Below the pieces are notes generated by a model. It made no database searches and was not told the origin of the DNA. It saw only the letters and a program-made list of their open reading frames with translations. Positions 33,621 through 44,924 of a DNA stretch of 64,000 nucleotides are shown here, piece by piece. The stretch covers positions 1 through 64,000 of the forward strand of contig JAIXSQ010000003.1 in assembly GCA_027484575.1 (NCBI GenBank). Direction: 5' to 3'. The translations under genes were made by a program, and so were the position numbers. Source of the stretch: Comamonadaceae bacterium. GTDB lineage: Bacteria > Pseudomonadota > Gammaproteobacteria > Burkholderiales > Burkholderiaceae_C. The number at the start of each line of letters is the position of its first letter. The stretch's first letter is position 1.

Positions 33621-34558
33621 GATTTCACGTCCTCGTAGGTGAAGGCCGAGGCCAGCTTGATCAGGGCCGCTTCGAGCAGCAGGCCGACGATGCCGATGAC
33701 GCCGATGGCGATCAGGATGTTCTTGACGTTCAGGTTGTTCCACTCGTCCCACAGCCAGAAGCCGATGCCGGTGCCGCCGGTGAGCATCTCGGCGGCGACG
33801 ATCACCAGCCAGGCCGTGCCCACGGCCAGCCGCACGCCGGTGAGCATGTAGGGCAGCACCGAGGGCAGCAGGATCTTGGTGACGATCTTCCATTCGGACA
33901 GCTGCAGCACGCGGGCGACGTTCATGTAGTCGGCCGGCACCCGCTGCACGCCCACCGCGGTGTTGATCACCATCGGCCAGATCGAGCAGATGAAGATGGT
34001 CCAGATGGCCGCCGGGTTGGCGCCCTTGAACACCATCAGGCCGATCGGCAGCCAGGCCAGCGGCGACACCGGCCGCAGCAGCGAGATCACCGGGTTGGCC
34101 ATGCGCGACAGGAAGGCGAAGCGGCCGATCAGGAAGCCCAGCGGGATGCCCACCAGCGCGGCCAGGCCGAAGCCCAGGCCCACGCGCTGCAGCGAGGCCA
34201 GCACGTTCCAGCCGATGCCCTGGTCGTTCGGGCCCTTGCTGTAGAACGGGTCGCCGAAGATCACCAGCGCCTGGCGGCCGGTCTCGGCCGGCGAGGGGAA
34301 GTTGCCCTTGGAGGTGATGGCCACCAGGGCCCAGATGCCCAGCAGCGCGGCGATGCCCAGGATGGGCGGCAGCACCTTCAGCGCGATGCCGCGCCAGTCG
34401 ATGCCCGGTGCCGTGGCCGGCAGCTCGGGGATGCCGGCACGCGCGGGCGCGGCGGCGTTGGCGGCGACGGTGCGCACGGCCTGGGTGGGCTGCGCGACCG
34501 GCGTGGCAGGTGGCGCCTGCTCGGGCGCGTCGGGGGTGTGGAACACGGCGGCGACCAT
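33617..34558 (-). CDS. nrtB: Nitrate ABC transporter permease
   Basis: A 313-residue inner-membrane permease. About 60 N-terminal residues are Pro/Ala-rich and cytoplasmic, then six hydrophobic segments follow (first VLPPILGIAALLGIWALVAI). The ABC permease EAA-like loop is near residue 205-225. NVKNILIAIGVIGIVGLLLE and an end in KLASAFTYEDVKS are typical of NtrB/NrtB. It lies 10 bases after nrtA and overlaps nrtD by 4 bases, so the transporter is one transcriptional unit. Confidence 0.95.
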   Translation of the reverse strand: MVAAVFHTPDAPEQAPPATPVAQPTQAVRTVAANAAAPARAGIPELPATAPGIDWRGIALKVLPPILGIAALLGIWALVAITSKGNFPSPAETGRQALVIFGDPFYSKGPNDQGIGWNVLASLQRVGLGFGLAALVGIPLGFLIGRFAFLSRMANPVISLLRPVSPLAWLPIGLMVFKGANPAAIWTIFICSIWPMVINTAVGVQRVPADYMNVARVLQLSEWKIVTKILLPSVLPYMLTGVRLAVGTAWLVIVAAEMLTGGTGIGFWLWDEWNNLNVKNILIAIGVIGIVGLLLEAALIKLASAFTYEDVKS

Positions 34559-34568
34559 CCCGTGCCCC

Positions 34569-35822
34569 TTACGCGGACGCGCCGATCTTGAAGGACTCGG
34601 CGTACTTCTTCGGGTCCTTGCCGTCCCACACCGTGCCGTCCACCAGCTTGCTGCTGCGGACCATCTCCTTGGGCACCGGCGCCTTGGCGGCGGCGGCTGC
34701 CTGCTTGTACAGCTCGACCTGGTTGACCTGCTTGGCCACGGCCAGGTAGTCCGGGTGGTCCTTGAGCAGGCCCCAGCGCTTGTGCTGCGTGAGGAACCAC
34801 ATGCCGTCGGACAGGTAGGGGAAGTTCACCGCGCCGTCGTTGAAGAACTTCATGTGGTTCGGGTCGTCCCAGGTCTTGCCCAGGCCGTTCTGGTAGCGGC
34901 CCAGGATGCGCTGGTTGATCACGTCGACGCTGGTGTTGACGTAGGCCTTGTCGGCGATGGTCTCGGCCATCTTGTTCTTGTTGACCAGGCCGGCGTCGAT
35001 CCACTTGCCGGCCTCCAGCACCGCGGCGACCACGGCGCGGCAGGTGTTGGGATACTTCTTGACGAACTCGGCGGTGGTGCCCAGCGCCTTCTCGGGGTGG
35101 TCCTTCCAGATGTCCTGGGTGGTGGTGGCGGTGATGCCGATGCCGTCGGCGATGGCACGGTGGTTCCAGGGCTCGCCCACGCAGTAGCCGTCCATGTTGC
35201 CCACGCGCATGTTGGCCACCATCTGCGGCGGCGGCACGGTGATGACCTTGGCGTCCTTCATCGGGTTGATCCCGTGCGCCGCCATCCAGTAGTACAGCCA
35301 CATCGCGTGGGTGCCGGTGGGGAAGGTCTGCGCGAAGGTGTACTCGCGCTTGTCGGCCGCCATGACCTTGGCCAGCGAGGTGCCGTCGACCGCGCCCTTG
35401 TCGGCCAGTTTCTTGGACAGCGTGATGGCCTGGCCGTTGTGGTTCAGGTTCATCAGCACGGCCATGTCCTTCTTGGGGCCGCCGGTGCCCATGTGCACCC
35501 CGTAGATCAGGCCCCACAGCACGTGCGACATGTCCAGCTCGCCGTTGACCAGCTTGTCGCGCACGCCGGCCCAGGACGCCTCCTTGCTGGGCACGATCTT
35601 CACGCCGTATTTCTTGTCGATGCCCAGCACCGAGGCCATCACGACGCTGGCGCAGTCGGTCAGCGGGATGAAGCCGATCTTGACCTCCTCCTTCTCGGGC
35701 TTGTCCGAGCCCTGGGCCCACACCGCGGTGCGCAGCGCGGGGGAGACGCCGGTGGCGCCGACGGCGGCAGCCTGCAGCACGGTGCGGCGGGACAGTTTGG
35801 AGCGGAGCAGGTCGGTCATCAC
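34569..35822 (-). CDS. nrtA: Nitrate ABC transporter substrate-binding protein
   Basis: This periplasmic receptor binds nitrate/nitrite for NrtBD. The 417-residue precursor has a twin-arginine signal ([15 protein letters not shown] at about 10-24) and the CmpA/NrtA-family core: [21 protein letters not shown] near residue 47, then [25 protein letters not shown] and [13 protein letters not shown]. The first codon at 35822 is GTG with AAAGGA 7 bases before it; ATG at 35819 is an equally good start and leaves the signal intact. It is the first structural gene of the operon, after a 128-base leader with a terminator. Confidence 0.95.
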   Translation of the reverse strand: MMTDLLRSKLSRRTVLQAAAVGATGVSPALRTAVWAQGSDKPEKEEVKIGFIPLTDCASVVMASVLGIDKKYGVKIVPSKEASWAGVRDKLVNGELDMSHVLWGLIYGVHMGTGGPKKDMAVLMNLNHNGQAITLSKKLADKGAVDGTSLAKVMAADKREYTFAQTFPTGTHAMWLYYWMAAHGINPMKDAKVITVPPPQMVANMRVGNMDGYCVGEPWNHRAIADGIGITATTTQDIWKDHPEKALGTTAEFVKKYPNTCRAVVAAVLEAGKWIDAGLVNKNKMAETIADKAYVNTSVDVINQRILGRYQNGLGKTWDDPNHMKFFNDGAVNFPYLSDGMWFLTQHKRWGLLKDHPDYLAVAKQVNQVELYKQAAAAAKAPVPKEMVRSSKLVDGTVWDGKDPKKYAESFKIGASA

Positions 35823-35844
35823 GGTGCGGTCCTTTCGGCAGGGC

Positions 35845-35908
35845 AGAAAACAAGAACGGCGTCCTCACGTCACGCAGCCGCGGTGCGGTGCATGGGTGGG
35901 GACGCCGT
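35845..35908 (-). terminator. Leader terminator/attenuator upstream of nrtA, probable NasT antitermination target
   Basis: On the minus strand ACGGCGTCC (35900-35908) pairs perfectly with GGACGCCGT (35856-35864), followed by TCTTGTTTTCTG (35844-35855), an intrinsic terminator lying before the coding region. The upstream arm is also part of a small hairpin GGACG-ACGG-CGTCC (35899-35912) that would compete with the terminator. Just before it, GGACCGC (35940-35946) pairs with GCGGTCC (35915-35921). This two-hairpin-plus-terminator plan is that of ANTAR-controlled leaders. I do not see a clean hexaloop with A1 and G4, so NasT binding is inferred. Confidence 0.6.
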
Positions 35909-35960
35909 CGTCCGGGGACCGCTGCGACGCCGTTGCCACGGCGGTCCATGCGGGTGGGAA

Positions 35961-35976
35961 TGCAAGGGGTGTGCCA
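35961..35976 (-). promoter_or_regulatory. Sigma-54 promoter of the nrtA-cobA nitrate operon
   Basis: The minus strand reads TGGCACACCCCTTGCA, an almost perfect sigma-54 element (consensus TGGCACG-N4-TTGCW). The GG is at 35974-35975, the GC at 35962-35963, and the spacing is correct. The start would be near 35950, leaving a leader of about 128 bases that contains the terminator. It implies nitrogen (NtrC) control of the operon; an NtrC site was not identified. Confidence 0.85.
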
Positions 35977-36005
35977 GCTGGTCGCGGTGGCAGCCCAGCC
36001 GGCCT

Positions 36006-36089
36006 CGTCACCCCGGCGCAGGCCGGGGTCCAGTGACTTGCGTGGCGGAGGAACACGTCACCGGGTCCCGGCCTGCGCGGGGACGACGG
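36006..36089. repeat. REP-like palindromic repeat, type 2-like pair
   Basis: GTCACCCCGGCGCAGGCCGG, CAGTGAC, then ACGTCACCGGGTCCCGGCCT GCGCGGGGACGAC. It lies between the nasT stop and the sigma-54 promoter of nrtA, a mixed type 1/type 2 composition. Confidence 0.75.
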
Positions 36090-36145
36090 GACTGCGTCCA
36101 GCGGTGCACGGTGCGCACCGCCGTTGTGCGCCGCACCAATCCGGC

Positions 36146-36772
36146 TCAGCCCAGCAGGTCGGCCGCGTCCAGCAGGCGCTGGGCCACCTCGGCCAGCTTC
36201 AGGCCCTTGTCCATGGCCTGCTTGCGCAGGCGGGCGTAGGCCTCGTCCTCGGTCAGGCCCTGGCGCTGCATCAGCAGGCCCTTGGCCCGGTCGACCAGCC
36301 TGCGGTCGGTCAGCTGCGAGCGGGCATCCGCCAGTTCCTGGCGCAGGGCCTGCTCGTGCTGGAAACGCGCCATCGCCACGTCGAGGATGGGGCGGATGCG
36401 CTCGGGCGCGAGCCCGGCCACGATGTAGGCCGACACGCCCGCCGCGACGGCGTCGCGCACGTTGCTGGTGTCCTCGTCGTTGGTGAACAGGACGATGGGG
36501 CGGCGCTCGTCGCGGGTGGCCATCACCACGTGCTCGAGCGCGTCGCGGGCGTCGCTCTCGGCGTCCACGATCACCAGGTCGGGCTGCAGCTGGGCGATGC
36601 GCTCGGCCAGGAACACGTCGGCCGGCAGCGTGGCCACCAGGTTGAAGCCGCTCTCCAGCAGGCCGATGCGCAGGCTGCGCGAGCGCTCGACCAGGTCGCG
36701 CGCCAGCTCGTCGTCCGGGTCGTGCCCGGCCAGCTCCGGGGCAACGACGACGATGCGCAGGGGTTCGGCCAT
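36146..36772 (-). CDS. nasT: ANTAR-domain response regulator NasT
   Basis: NasT binds leader RNA and prevents termination when nitrate is present. The 208-residue protein has a receiver-like N-terminal domain ([19 protein letters not shown] near residue 61, with an Asp at the phosphorylation position) and a C-terminal ANTAR RNA-binding domain ([20 protein letters not shown] near 155, [17 protein letters not shown] near 185). It lies directly upstream of the nrtA leader on the same strand. No nasS-type nitrate sensor is next to it, unlike in Azotobacter or Paracoccus. It is divergent from tsaD. Confidence 0.93.
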   Translation of the reverse strand: MAEPLRIVVVAPELAGHDPDDELARDLVERSRSLRIGLLESGFNLVATLPADVFLAERIAQLQPDLVIVDAESDARDALEHVVMATRDERRPIVLFTNDEDTSNVRDAVAAGVSAYIVAGLAPERIRPILDVAMARFQHEQALRQELADARSQLTDRRLVDRAKGLLMQRQGLTEDEAYARLRKQAMDKGLKLAEVAQRLLDAADLLG

Positions 36773-36838
36773 GGTGCGGGTCAGGGGCAAGATCCATTCC
36801 AGCCCGGGTGGGCGGGGCCCAGAGCCTACACTCGGGAC

Positions 36839-37879
36839 GTGCTCGTGCTCGGAATCGAATCGTCCTGCGACGAAACCGGCGTCGCCCTGGTCGACGCCGG
36901 CGCCGCCCCCACCGTCCCCCGCCTGCTGGCCCATGCGCTGCACAGCCAGGTGCAGATGCACCAGGCCTATGGCGGGGTGGTGCCCGAGCTGGCCAGCCGC
37001 GACCACATCCGGCGCGTGCTGCCGCTGACCCACGAGGTGCTGCAACAGGCCGGCCGGCAACTGGCCGACGTGGACGCCGTCGCGTTCACCCGCGGTCCCG
37101 GCCTGGCCGGCGCGCTGCTGGTGGGCGCCGGGGTGGCCTGCGCGCTGGGCGCCGCGCTCGAGCGTCCCGTGCTGGGCGTGCACCACCTCGAGGGCCACCT
37201 GCTGTCACCGTTCCTGTCGGCCGACCCGCCGCAGTTTCCCTTCGTCGCGCTGCTGGTCTCGGGCGGCCACACCCAGCTGATGCGGGTGGACGGGGTGGGG
37301 CGCTACCAGCTGCTGGGCGAGACCATCGACGACGCCGCCGGCGAGGCCTTCGACAAGAGCGCCAAGCTGCTGGGCCTGGGCTACCCGGGCGGGCCGGCGC
37401 TGTCGCGCCTGGCCCAGCAGGGCGATGCGGCGGCCTTCGCGCTGCCGCGGCCGCTGCTGCACAGCGGCGACCTGGATTTCTCGTTCGCGGGGCTGAAGAC
37501 CGCGGTGCTCACGCAGGCGCGCAAGCTGGGCGACCAGCTCGATGCGCGCAAGGCCGACCTGGCCGCGGCGACCGAGGCGGCGATCGTCGAGGTGCTGCTG
37601 AAGAAGTCGCTCGCGGCGCTGAAGGCCACGGGCCTGCGGCGGCTGGTGGTGGCCGGCGGCGTGGGCGCCAACCGGCGCCTGCGCGCGCAGCTGGACGCGG
37701 CCTGCGTGCAGCGGGGCGTGCGCGTGCACTACCCCGAGCTGGCGCTGTGCACCGACAACGGCGCCATGATCGCGCTGGCCGGCGCGATGCGCATCCAGGC
37801 CGGCGTGGAGCAGGCCCGGGCCGAGTACGCCTTCGACGTCAAGCCGCGCTGGCCGCTGGAGGAGCTGCAGGGGGCCTGA
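36839..37879 (+). CDS. tsaD: tRNA N6-threonylcarbamoyladenosine transferase TsaD
   Basis: TsaD transfers threonylcarbamoyl to A37 of ANN-decoding tRNAs with TsaB and TsaE. The 346-residue protein has the ASKHA/Kae1 motifs: [16 protein letters not shown] at 3-18, the metal-binding [11 protein letters not shown] near 113, [11 protein letters not shown] near 138, [15 protein letters not shown] near 170, and [10 protein letters not shown] near 281 with a terminal metal ligand in [11 protein letters not shown]. Start is GTG at 36839. The hsp20 gene converges downstream, with repeats between. Confidence 0.97.
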   Translation: MLVLGIESSCDETGVALVDAGAAPTVPRLLAHALHSQVQMHQAYGGVVPELASRDHIRRVLPLTHEVLQQAGRQLADVDAVAFTRGPGLAGALLVGAGVACALGAALERPVLGVHHLEGHLLSPFLSADPPQFPFVALLVSGGHTQLMRVDGVGRYQLLGETIDDAAGEAFDKSAKLLGLGYPGGPALSRLAQQGDAAAFALPRPLLHSGDLDFSFAGLKTAVLTQARKLGDQLDARKADLAAATEAAIVEVLLKKSLAALKATGLRRLVVAGGVGANRRLRAQLDAACVQRGVRVHYPELALCTDNGAMIALAGAMRIQAGVEQARAEYAFDVKPRWPLEELQGA

Positions 37880-37883
37880 GCGG

Positions 37884-38033
37884 CGTCCCCGCGCAGGCGG
37901 GGACGCCACCACCAGGCCCGTCATGCCCGCGCAGGCGGGGAGGGCGCCACCAAGCCCGTCATGCCCGCGCAGGCGGGCATCCACGATCAGGCGCGGTGGT
38001 CCTGCGTGGGTCCCCGCCTGCGCGGGGACGACG
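37884..38033. repeat. REP-like palindromic repeats, type 1, four arms
   Basis: Three direct left arms (GTCCCCGCGCAGGCGGGGAC, then GTCATGCCCGCGCAGGCGGG twice) and one inverted right arm TCCCCGCCTGCGCGGGGACG. Two adjacent units repeat CGCCACCA-CA-GCCCGTCATG. They lie between the convergent tsaD and hsp20 genes, the largest tandem cluster of these repeats in the window. Confidence 0.85.
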
Positions 38034-38057
38034 TGCCGCGGGGCGACGGTGCTCGCC

Positions 38058-38447
38058 TCAGGCGATCTCGATGCGCCGCGCGGTCACCACCGGCTGCTTC
38101 TTGGCCAGCACCAGCGTGAGCACGCCGTGTTCCAGCTTCGCGCTGGTGGCCTCGGCATCGATCTCCTGCGGCAGCTCGTAGGCCAGACGCACCTGGCGCC
38201 GGGCTTCCGGACGGGTGGCGATGCGCACCACGGCGCCGTCGACCTCGATGGCCAGGTCCTCGCGGGTGACGCCGGGCACGTCGATGGCCAGGGTCCAGGA
38301 CTTGTCGTCCTGCGTCGGCTGCGCGGCGGCGGCGCCCTGGGCCGGGGCGAAGACGTCCTGCACGAAGCGCTCGAACTGGCGGTCGAAGCCGCGCGCCGAG
38401 GGGACGGCCAGCACGGCACGGGCGGGATGGACGGGGGCGAAGAACAT
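38058..38447 (-). CDS. Small heat-shock protein, Hsp20 family
   Basis: A 129-residue alpha-crystallin-type holdase that binds unfolding proteins without ATP. The alpha-crystallin domain covers about 43-125: WTLAIDVPGVTREDLAIEVDG near residue 50, the closing AKLEHGVLTLVLAKKQP near 105 and the C-terminal anchoring motif ARRIEIA. A signature AYELPQEIDAEATSA is also typical. The N-terminal arm (MFFAPVHPARAV...) is short. AAAGGAG precedes the ATG. A binding-protein gene is divergent upstream. Confidence 0.92.
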   Translation of the reverse strand: MFFAPVHPARAVLAVPSARGFDRQFERFVQDVFAPAQGAAAAQPTQDDKSWTLAIDVPGVTREDLAIEVDGAVVRIATRPEARRQVRLAYELPQEIDAEATSAKLEHGVLTLVLAKKQPVVTARRIEIA

Positions 38448-38564
38448 GCGGTCTCTCCTTTAGAAAATGGTTCGCTACACTGCGCGGCCTTCTCGTTTCA
38501 CAAGCACCGCGCCCTGCACCCGATGTACGTGCCGGGGCGACGATTTCAAGAGGATTCCAGGGGA

Positions 38565-39836
38565 ATGAACGCGAGCCGCAGGCAGGCCTTGAAAACGCTG
38601 GCCGCCGCACTATCTGCTCCCGCCGCACTGCCGGCGCTGGCCGGCACCGGGCCGGTCAGGCTGGGGATGATCGAGGCGCTCTCGGGCGCCTTCGCCAACA
38701 CCGGCGAGGCGGTGTTCCGCAACCTGCTGTGGGCGGTCGAGCGCGTGAACCAGCGCGGCGGCCTGAAGCTGCCGCAGGGCAACCGGCCCCTGCAGCTGGA
38801 ACGCTACGACAGCAAGGGCCAGCCCGAGGAGGCGCTGGCGGCGCTGCGCTCGGCCATCGACGACGGCTGCCACTTCGTGGCGCAGGGCAATTCGTCGGCC
38901 ATCGCCGCGGCGCTGGTCGACGCGATCGGCAAGCACAACGAGCGCGAGCCGGGCAAGCGCGTGCTGTTCCTGAACTACTCGGCGGTCGATCCGGCGCTCA
39001 CCAACGAGCGCTGCAGCTACTGGCATTTCCGCTTCGACGCCCATGCCGACATGCGCATGGCGGCGCTGATGGAGGTGCTGCGCGACGACCGCGCCGTGCG
39101 CAGCGCCTACCTGATCGGCCAGGACTACAGCTTCGGCCAGTCGGTGCTGCGCGAGGCGCGCCGCCAGCTGGGTGTCCAGCGCCCGGACGTGCAGATCGTC
39201 GGCGACGAGCTGCATCCGCTGGGCCGCATCAAGGACTTCGCGCCGTACGCGACCAAGATCAAGGCCAGCGGCGCCAACGCCGTGCTCACCGGCAACTGGG
39301 GCAACGACCTGACGCTGCTGGTCAAGGCGGCGCGCGACGTCGGCTTCGACGGCAAGTTCTACACCTTCTACGGCAACGCCCTGGGCGCGCCGGCGGCCAT
39401 CGGCGACGCCGGCATCGGCCGCGTGATCGCGGTGGCCGATTGGCTGCCCAACCTGCCCACCGCCAGCAGCGAGGGCTTCTACCAGTCGTTCCGCCAGCGC
39501 TTCCCGCGGCCGCAGGACGACTACGTGCACATGCGCATGCAGCTGATGGTCGAGGCGCTGGCGCAGGCGATCGAGCGCGCCGGCAGCACGCAGGCCACGC
39601 CGGTGGCCGCGCAGCTGGAGCGCGCCACCGTGGCGCTGGCGGGCCAGCAGGGCGCGATGCGGGCGGCCGACCACCAGTTCCAGCAGAACCTGGTGGTGGG
39701 CGTGATGGACCGCCAGGGGGCGCCGGGCGTGCGCTTCGACGTCGAGGGCTCGGGCTACGGCTTCCGGGTGGTGCGCGTGGTGGCCGCGCGCGATGCCGAA
39801 CTGCCCACCACCTGCCGCATGCAGCGGCCCGCCTGA
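38565..39836 (+). CDS. ABC transporter substrate-binding protein (branched-chain amino acid type, LivK-like)
   Basis: A 423-residue periplasmic binding protein of the Peripla_BP_6 group. The signal peptide has a twin-arginine-like start (NASRRQALKTLAAAL) and ends near residue 27. The mature part begins VRLGMIEALSGAFANTGEAV, the usual first strand. DGCHFVAQGNSSAIAAALVDA near residue 108 and AYLIGQDYSFGQSVLREAR near 187 are family features. Start ATG 38565 follows GGATTCCAGGGG. No permease or ATPase gene is adjacent, so this is an orphan receptor; the ligand (amino acid, urea or aromatic acid) is unclear. Confidence 0.88.
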   Translation: MNASRRQALKTLAAALSAPAALPALAGTGPVRLGMIEALSGAFANTGEAVFRNLLWAVERVNQRGGLKLPQGNRPLQLERYDSKGQPEEALAALRSAIDDGCHFVAQGNSSAIAAALVDAIGKHNEREPGKRVLFLNYSAVDPALTNERCSYWHFRFDAHADMRMAALMEVLRDDRAVRSAYLIGQDYSFGQSVLREARRQLGVQRPDVQIVGDELHPLGRIKDFAPYATKIKASGANAVLTGNWGNDLTLLVKAARDVGFDGKFYTFYGNALGAPAAIGDAGIGRVIAVADWLPNLPTASSEGFYQSFRQRFPRPQDDYVHMRMQLMVEALAQAIERAGSTQATPVAAQLERATVALAGQQGAMRAADHQFQQNLVVGVMDRQGAPGVRFDVEGSGYGFRVVRVVAARDAELPTTCRMQRPA

Positions 39837-39852
39837 CCGTCCCGGAGACCCC

Positions 39853-41013
39853 ATGCGACAGACCGTGCTCGACCTCGAGGAATCGAAGATCCGCGAGGTG
39901 GCCAACGCCGGCTTCGGCCGCGACGACGTGCTGGCCTTCTGGTTCGGCGAGAGCGACGAGGTCACGCCCGAGGCCATCCGCCAGGCGGCGATCGACTCGA
40001 TCGCCCGCGGCGAGACCTTCTACGCCCACAACCTGGGCCTGCCCGAGCTGCGCGATGCGGTGGCCGCCTACGCCAGCGGCCTGCACGGCCGCATCGACGC
40101 CGGCCGCATCGCCATCACCTCGGGCGGCGTCAACGCGCTGATGCTGGCCTGCCAGGCGCTGCTGGATGCCGGCGACGAGGCGGTGGCGGTCACGCCCGTG
40201 TGGCCCAACCTGGTGGCGCAGCCGAAGGTGATGGGCGCCCAGGTGCGCACCGTGGCCCTGCAGCCCGACGCGCAGGGCGCCTGGCGGCTGGACCTGCAGC
40301 GGCTGCTGGCCGCGGTCACGCCGGCCACCAAGCTGCTGATCGTCAACGCGCCCAACAACCCCACCGGCTGGACGCTCACCCGCGCCGAGCAGCAGGCCAT
40401 CCTGGACCACTGCCGCGCCACCGGCACCTGGATCCTGGCCGACGAGGTCTACGAGCGCCTGTACTTCGACGGTGATGCGGCCTGCGCGCCCAGCTTCCTC
40501 GACATCGCCGGGCCCGACGACCGCCTGGTGGTGGCGCACAGCTTTTCCAAGAGCTTCCTGATGACCGGCTGGCGCATGGGCTGGCTGGTGATGCCGCCCG
40601 CGATGACCCATCCCATGGGCAAGCTGATCGAGTTCAACACCTCGTGCGCCAGCGTGTTCACCCAGCGCGCCGCGCTGGCGGCGCTGGCCCACGCGGGCGA
40701 GGTGACCCCGCGGGTCGTGGCCCACCTGCGGGCCTGCCGCGATCGCCTGGTGCCCGCGCTGCAGGCGCTGCCCGGCGTGCGGCTGGCGCTGCCGGCCGGC
40801 GGCATGTACGCCTTCTTCGAGCTGCAGGGGCAGGGCGACTCGCTGGCCCTGGCCAAGCGGCTGGTGGCCGAGGCCGGCCTGGGCATCGCGCCCGGCAACG
40901 CCTTCGGCCCCGAGGCCCAGGGCTGGCTGCGCTGGTGCTTCGCGTCCAGGGACCTGGGCCGGCTCGATGAGGGCGTGCAGCGGCTGGCCGGCTGGCTGGC
41001 ACGGCAGGGCTGA
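39853..41013 (+). CDS. Pyridoxal-phosphate aminotransferase, class I/II
   Basis: A 386-residue fold-type I aminotransferase. The N-terminal FYAHNLGLPELRDAVAAYAS near residue 56 and INAPNNPTGWTLT-like VNAPNNPTGW near 164 bind cofactor and substrate. The PLP Lys lies in AHSFSKSFLMTGWRMGW near 234, and the substrate-carboxylate Arg in WLRWCFASRDLGRL near 361. It is close to the AspC/ArcT-like subgroup, but the substrate is not predictable. The ATG at 39853 lies 16 bases after the binding-protein stop, with GGAG in between, so they are probably co-transcribed and could share an amino-acid substrate. Confidence 0.9.
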   Translation: MRQTVLDLEESKIREVANAGFGRDDVLAFWFGESDEVTPEAIRQAAIDSIARGETFYAHNLGLPELRDAVAAYASGLHGRIDAGRIAITSGGVNALMLACQALLDAGDEAVAVTPVWPNLVAQPKVMGAQVRTVALQPDAQGAWRLDLQRLLAAVTPATKLLIVNAPNNPTGWTLTRAEQQAILDHCRATGTWILADEVYERLYFDGDAACAPSFLDIAGPDDRLVVAHSFSKSFLMTGWRMGWLVMPPAMTHPMGKLIEFNTSCASVFTQRAALAALAHAGEVTPRVVAHLRACRDRLVPALQALPGVRLALPAGGMYAFFELQGQGDSLALAKRLVAEAGLGIAPGNAFGPEAQGWLRWCFASRDLGRLDEGVQRLAGWLARQG

Positions 41014-41052
41014 GCCCGTCCCGGCCCGGCCGGGGCAGCCGGGCCCCTCGTG

Positions 41053-41058
41053 TACAAT
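41053..41058 (+). promoter_or_regulatory. Candidate -10 box of the rpsO-pnp transcript
   Basis: TACAAT at 41053-41058 in the 137-base gap upstream of rpsO. There is no convincing -35 element in the GC-rich sequence before it. Confidence 0.45.
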
Positions 41059-41150
41059 CCCGCGGTTCTGCGCCGGCTGGCCGGTCGTAGAGCAAGCACG
41101 TCGGGGCCGGTTCCAGCCCCGCACGCAAGTCCACTTTCCTAGGAAACACC

Positions 41151-41414
41151 ATGACCGCCCTGAACAAGGCCGAGATCGTCGCGGCGAACGCCCGCGGCAC
41201 CGGCGACACCGGCAGCCCCGAAGTGCAGGTTGCCCTGCTGACGGCCCGCATCAACGAGCTGACCCCCCACTTCAAGACCCATGCCAAGGACCACCACGGC
41301 CGCCGTGGCCTGCTGCGCATGGTCAACCGCCGCAAGAAGCTGCTGGCGTACCTGAAGGACAAGGATGCCGAGCGCTACACGGCGCTGATCGGCAAGCTGG
41401 GCCTGCGCAAGTAA
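41151..41414 (+). CDS. rpsO: 30S ribosomal protein S15
   Basis: S15 binds 16S rRNA helix 22 early in 30S assembly. The 87 residues (family 88-89) include the conserved [20 protein letters not shown], the rRNA-binding [21 protein letters not shown] and the terminal KLGLRK. It is followed, 180 bases on, by pnp, the arrangement found throughout proteobacteria. Confidence 0.98.
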   Translation: MTALNKAEIVAANARGTGDTGSPEVQVALLTARINELTPHFKTHAKDHHGRRGLLRMVNRRKKLLAYLKDKDAERYTALIGKLGLRK

Positions 41415-41511
41415 GCAGGTCGCGACGACACGCAGGGCGCCTGGGTTGGCTGTGACGGCTGGCTCAGGCGCTTTGCACATCGGAGACCCGGGAATCGACC
41501 ACGCGCTGTGT

Positions 41512-41546
41512 CATTCCACCAACGGCCGCCGGCCGCTGATGGAATG
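41512..41546 (+). promoter_or_regulatory. Two-tier hairpin in the pnp leader (possible RNase III site)
   Basis: CATTCCA (41512-41518) pairs with TGGAATG (41540-41546), and inside an internal loop CGGC (41523-41526) pairs with GCCG (41532-41535). It lies 48 bases before the pnp start. E. coli pnp has a leader stem-loop cut by RNase III and used in PNPase autoregulation; a similar role here is inferred from position and structure only. Confidence 0.5.
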
Positions 41547-41594
41547 GCATCGTGCTCGGATCGCGGGGATTCACCCACAGAGAGTGAGCAAGCC

Positions 41595-43927
<2,333 letters not shown>

Positions 43928-43928
<1 letters not shown>

Positions 43929-44914
43929 TGCAAGCCGTCGAGATCAGGCACCCCGGCGCACCCGAGGTGCTGCAAGCCTGCGAGCGCCCCGACCCCGTCG
44001 CGGGTGCGGGCGAGGTGCTGATCCGGGTGGCCGCCAGCGGCGTCAACCGCCCCGACGTGCTGCAGCGCACCGGCAACTACCCGGTGCCGCCGGGCGCGTC
44101 CGACATCCCGGGCCTGGAAGTCGCCGGCACCATCGTGGCCGGCGACGCGCAGGCCATGGCGCGCTCCGGCTTCGCCCTCGGTGACCGCGTCTGCGCGCTG
44201 GTGGCCGGTGGCGGCTACGCGCAGCTGTGCGTCGCGCCGGTGGGCCAGTGCCTGCCGGTGCCCGCCGGCCTGTCCGACGTCGAGGCGGCCTCGCTGCCCG
44301 AGACCTTCTTCACCGTCTGGAGCAACGTGTTCGAACGCGGCCGCCTCCAGGCGGGCGAGACCCTGCTGGTGCAGGGCGGCACCAGCGGCATCGGCGTGAC
44401 CGCGATCCAGCTGGCCAAGGCCCTGGGCGCGACCGTCATCGCGACCGCCGGCAGCGACGCCAAGTGCGCCGCCTGCCTGCAGCTGGGCGCCGACCACGCG
44501 ATCAACTACAAGGCGCAGGACTTCGCCGAGGAGGCCAGGCGCCTGACCGGCGGCCGCGGCGTCGACGTGGTCCTGGACATGGTCGCCGGCCCCTACGTGG
44601 CGCGCGAGGTCGAGTGCCTGGCCGAGGACGGCCGGCTGGTGATCATCGCGGTGCAGGGCGGCATCCAGGCCGAACTCAACGCCGGCCTGGTGCTGCGCCG
44701 CCGCCTGACGGTGACCGGCTCCACCCTGCGCCCGCGCCCCGTGGCCTTCAAGGCCGCGATCGCCGACGCGCTGCGTGCGAAGGTCTGGCCGCTGCTGGCC
44801 GCCGGCACCGTCAAGCCGGTGATCCACTCCACGTTCGCGGCCGCCCAGGCCGCGCAGGCGCACACGCTGATGGAATCGAACCAGCACGTGGGCAAGATCG
44901 TGCTGACCTGGTGA
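43928..44914 (+). CDS. NAD(P)H:quinone oxidoreductase, PIG3/zeta-crystallin type
   Basis: A 328-residue medium-chain dehydrogenase/reductase lacking the catalytic zinc ligands. [21 protein letters not shown] lies near residue 38, [12 protein letters not shown] near 60, the NADPH-binding [21 protein letters not shown] near 143, and a C-terminal [15 protein letters not shown] near 312. These are hallmarks of the PIG3 group, which reduces quinones by one or two electrons with NADPH. Start ATG overlaps the pnp stop by one base (TGATG), indicating translational coupling. tpiA follows 10 bases downstream. Confidence 0.92.
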
Positions 44915-44924
44915 GCCCGACCGC

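Noticed and set aside
37884..38033. Possible CRISPR array
   Set aside because: The repeated units are palindromic REP-like arms with uneven spacing and similar spacers; there is no cas gene.
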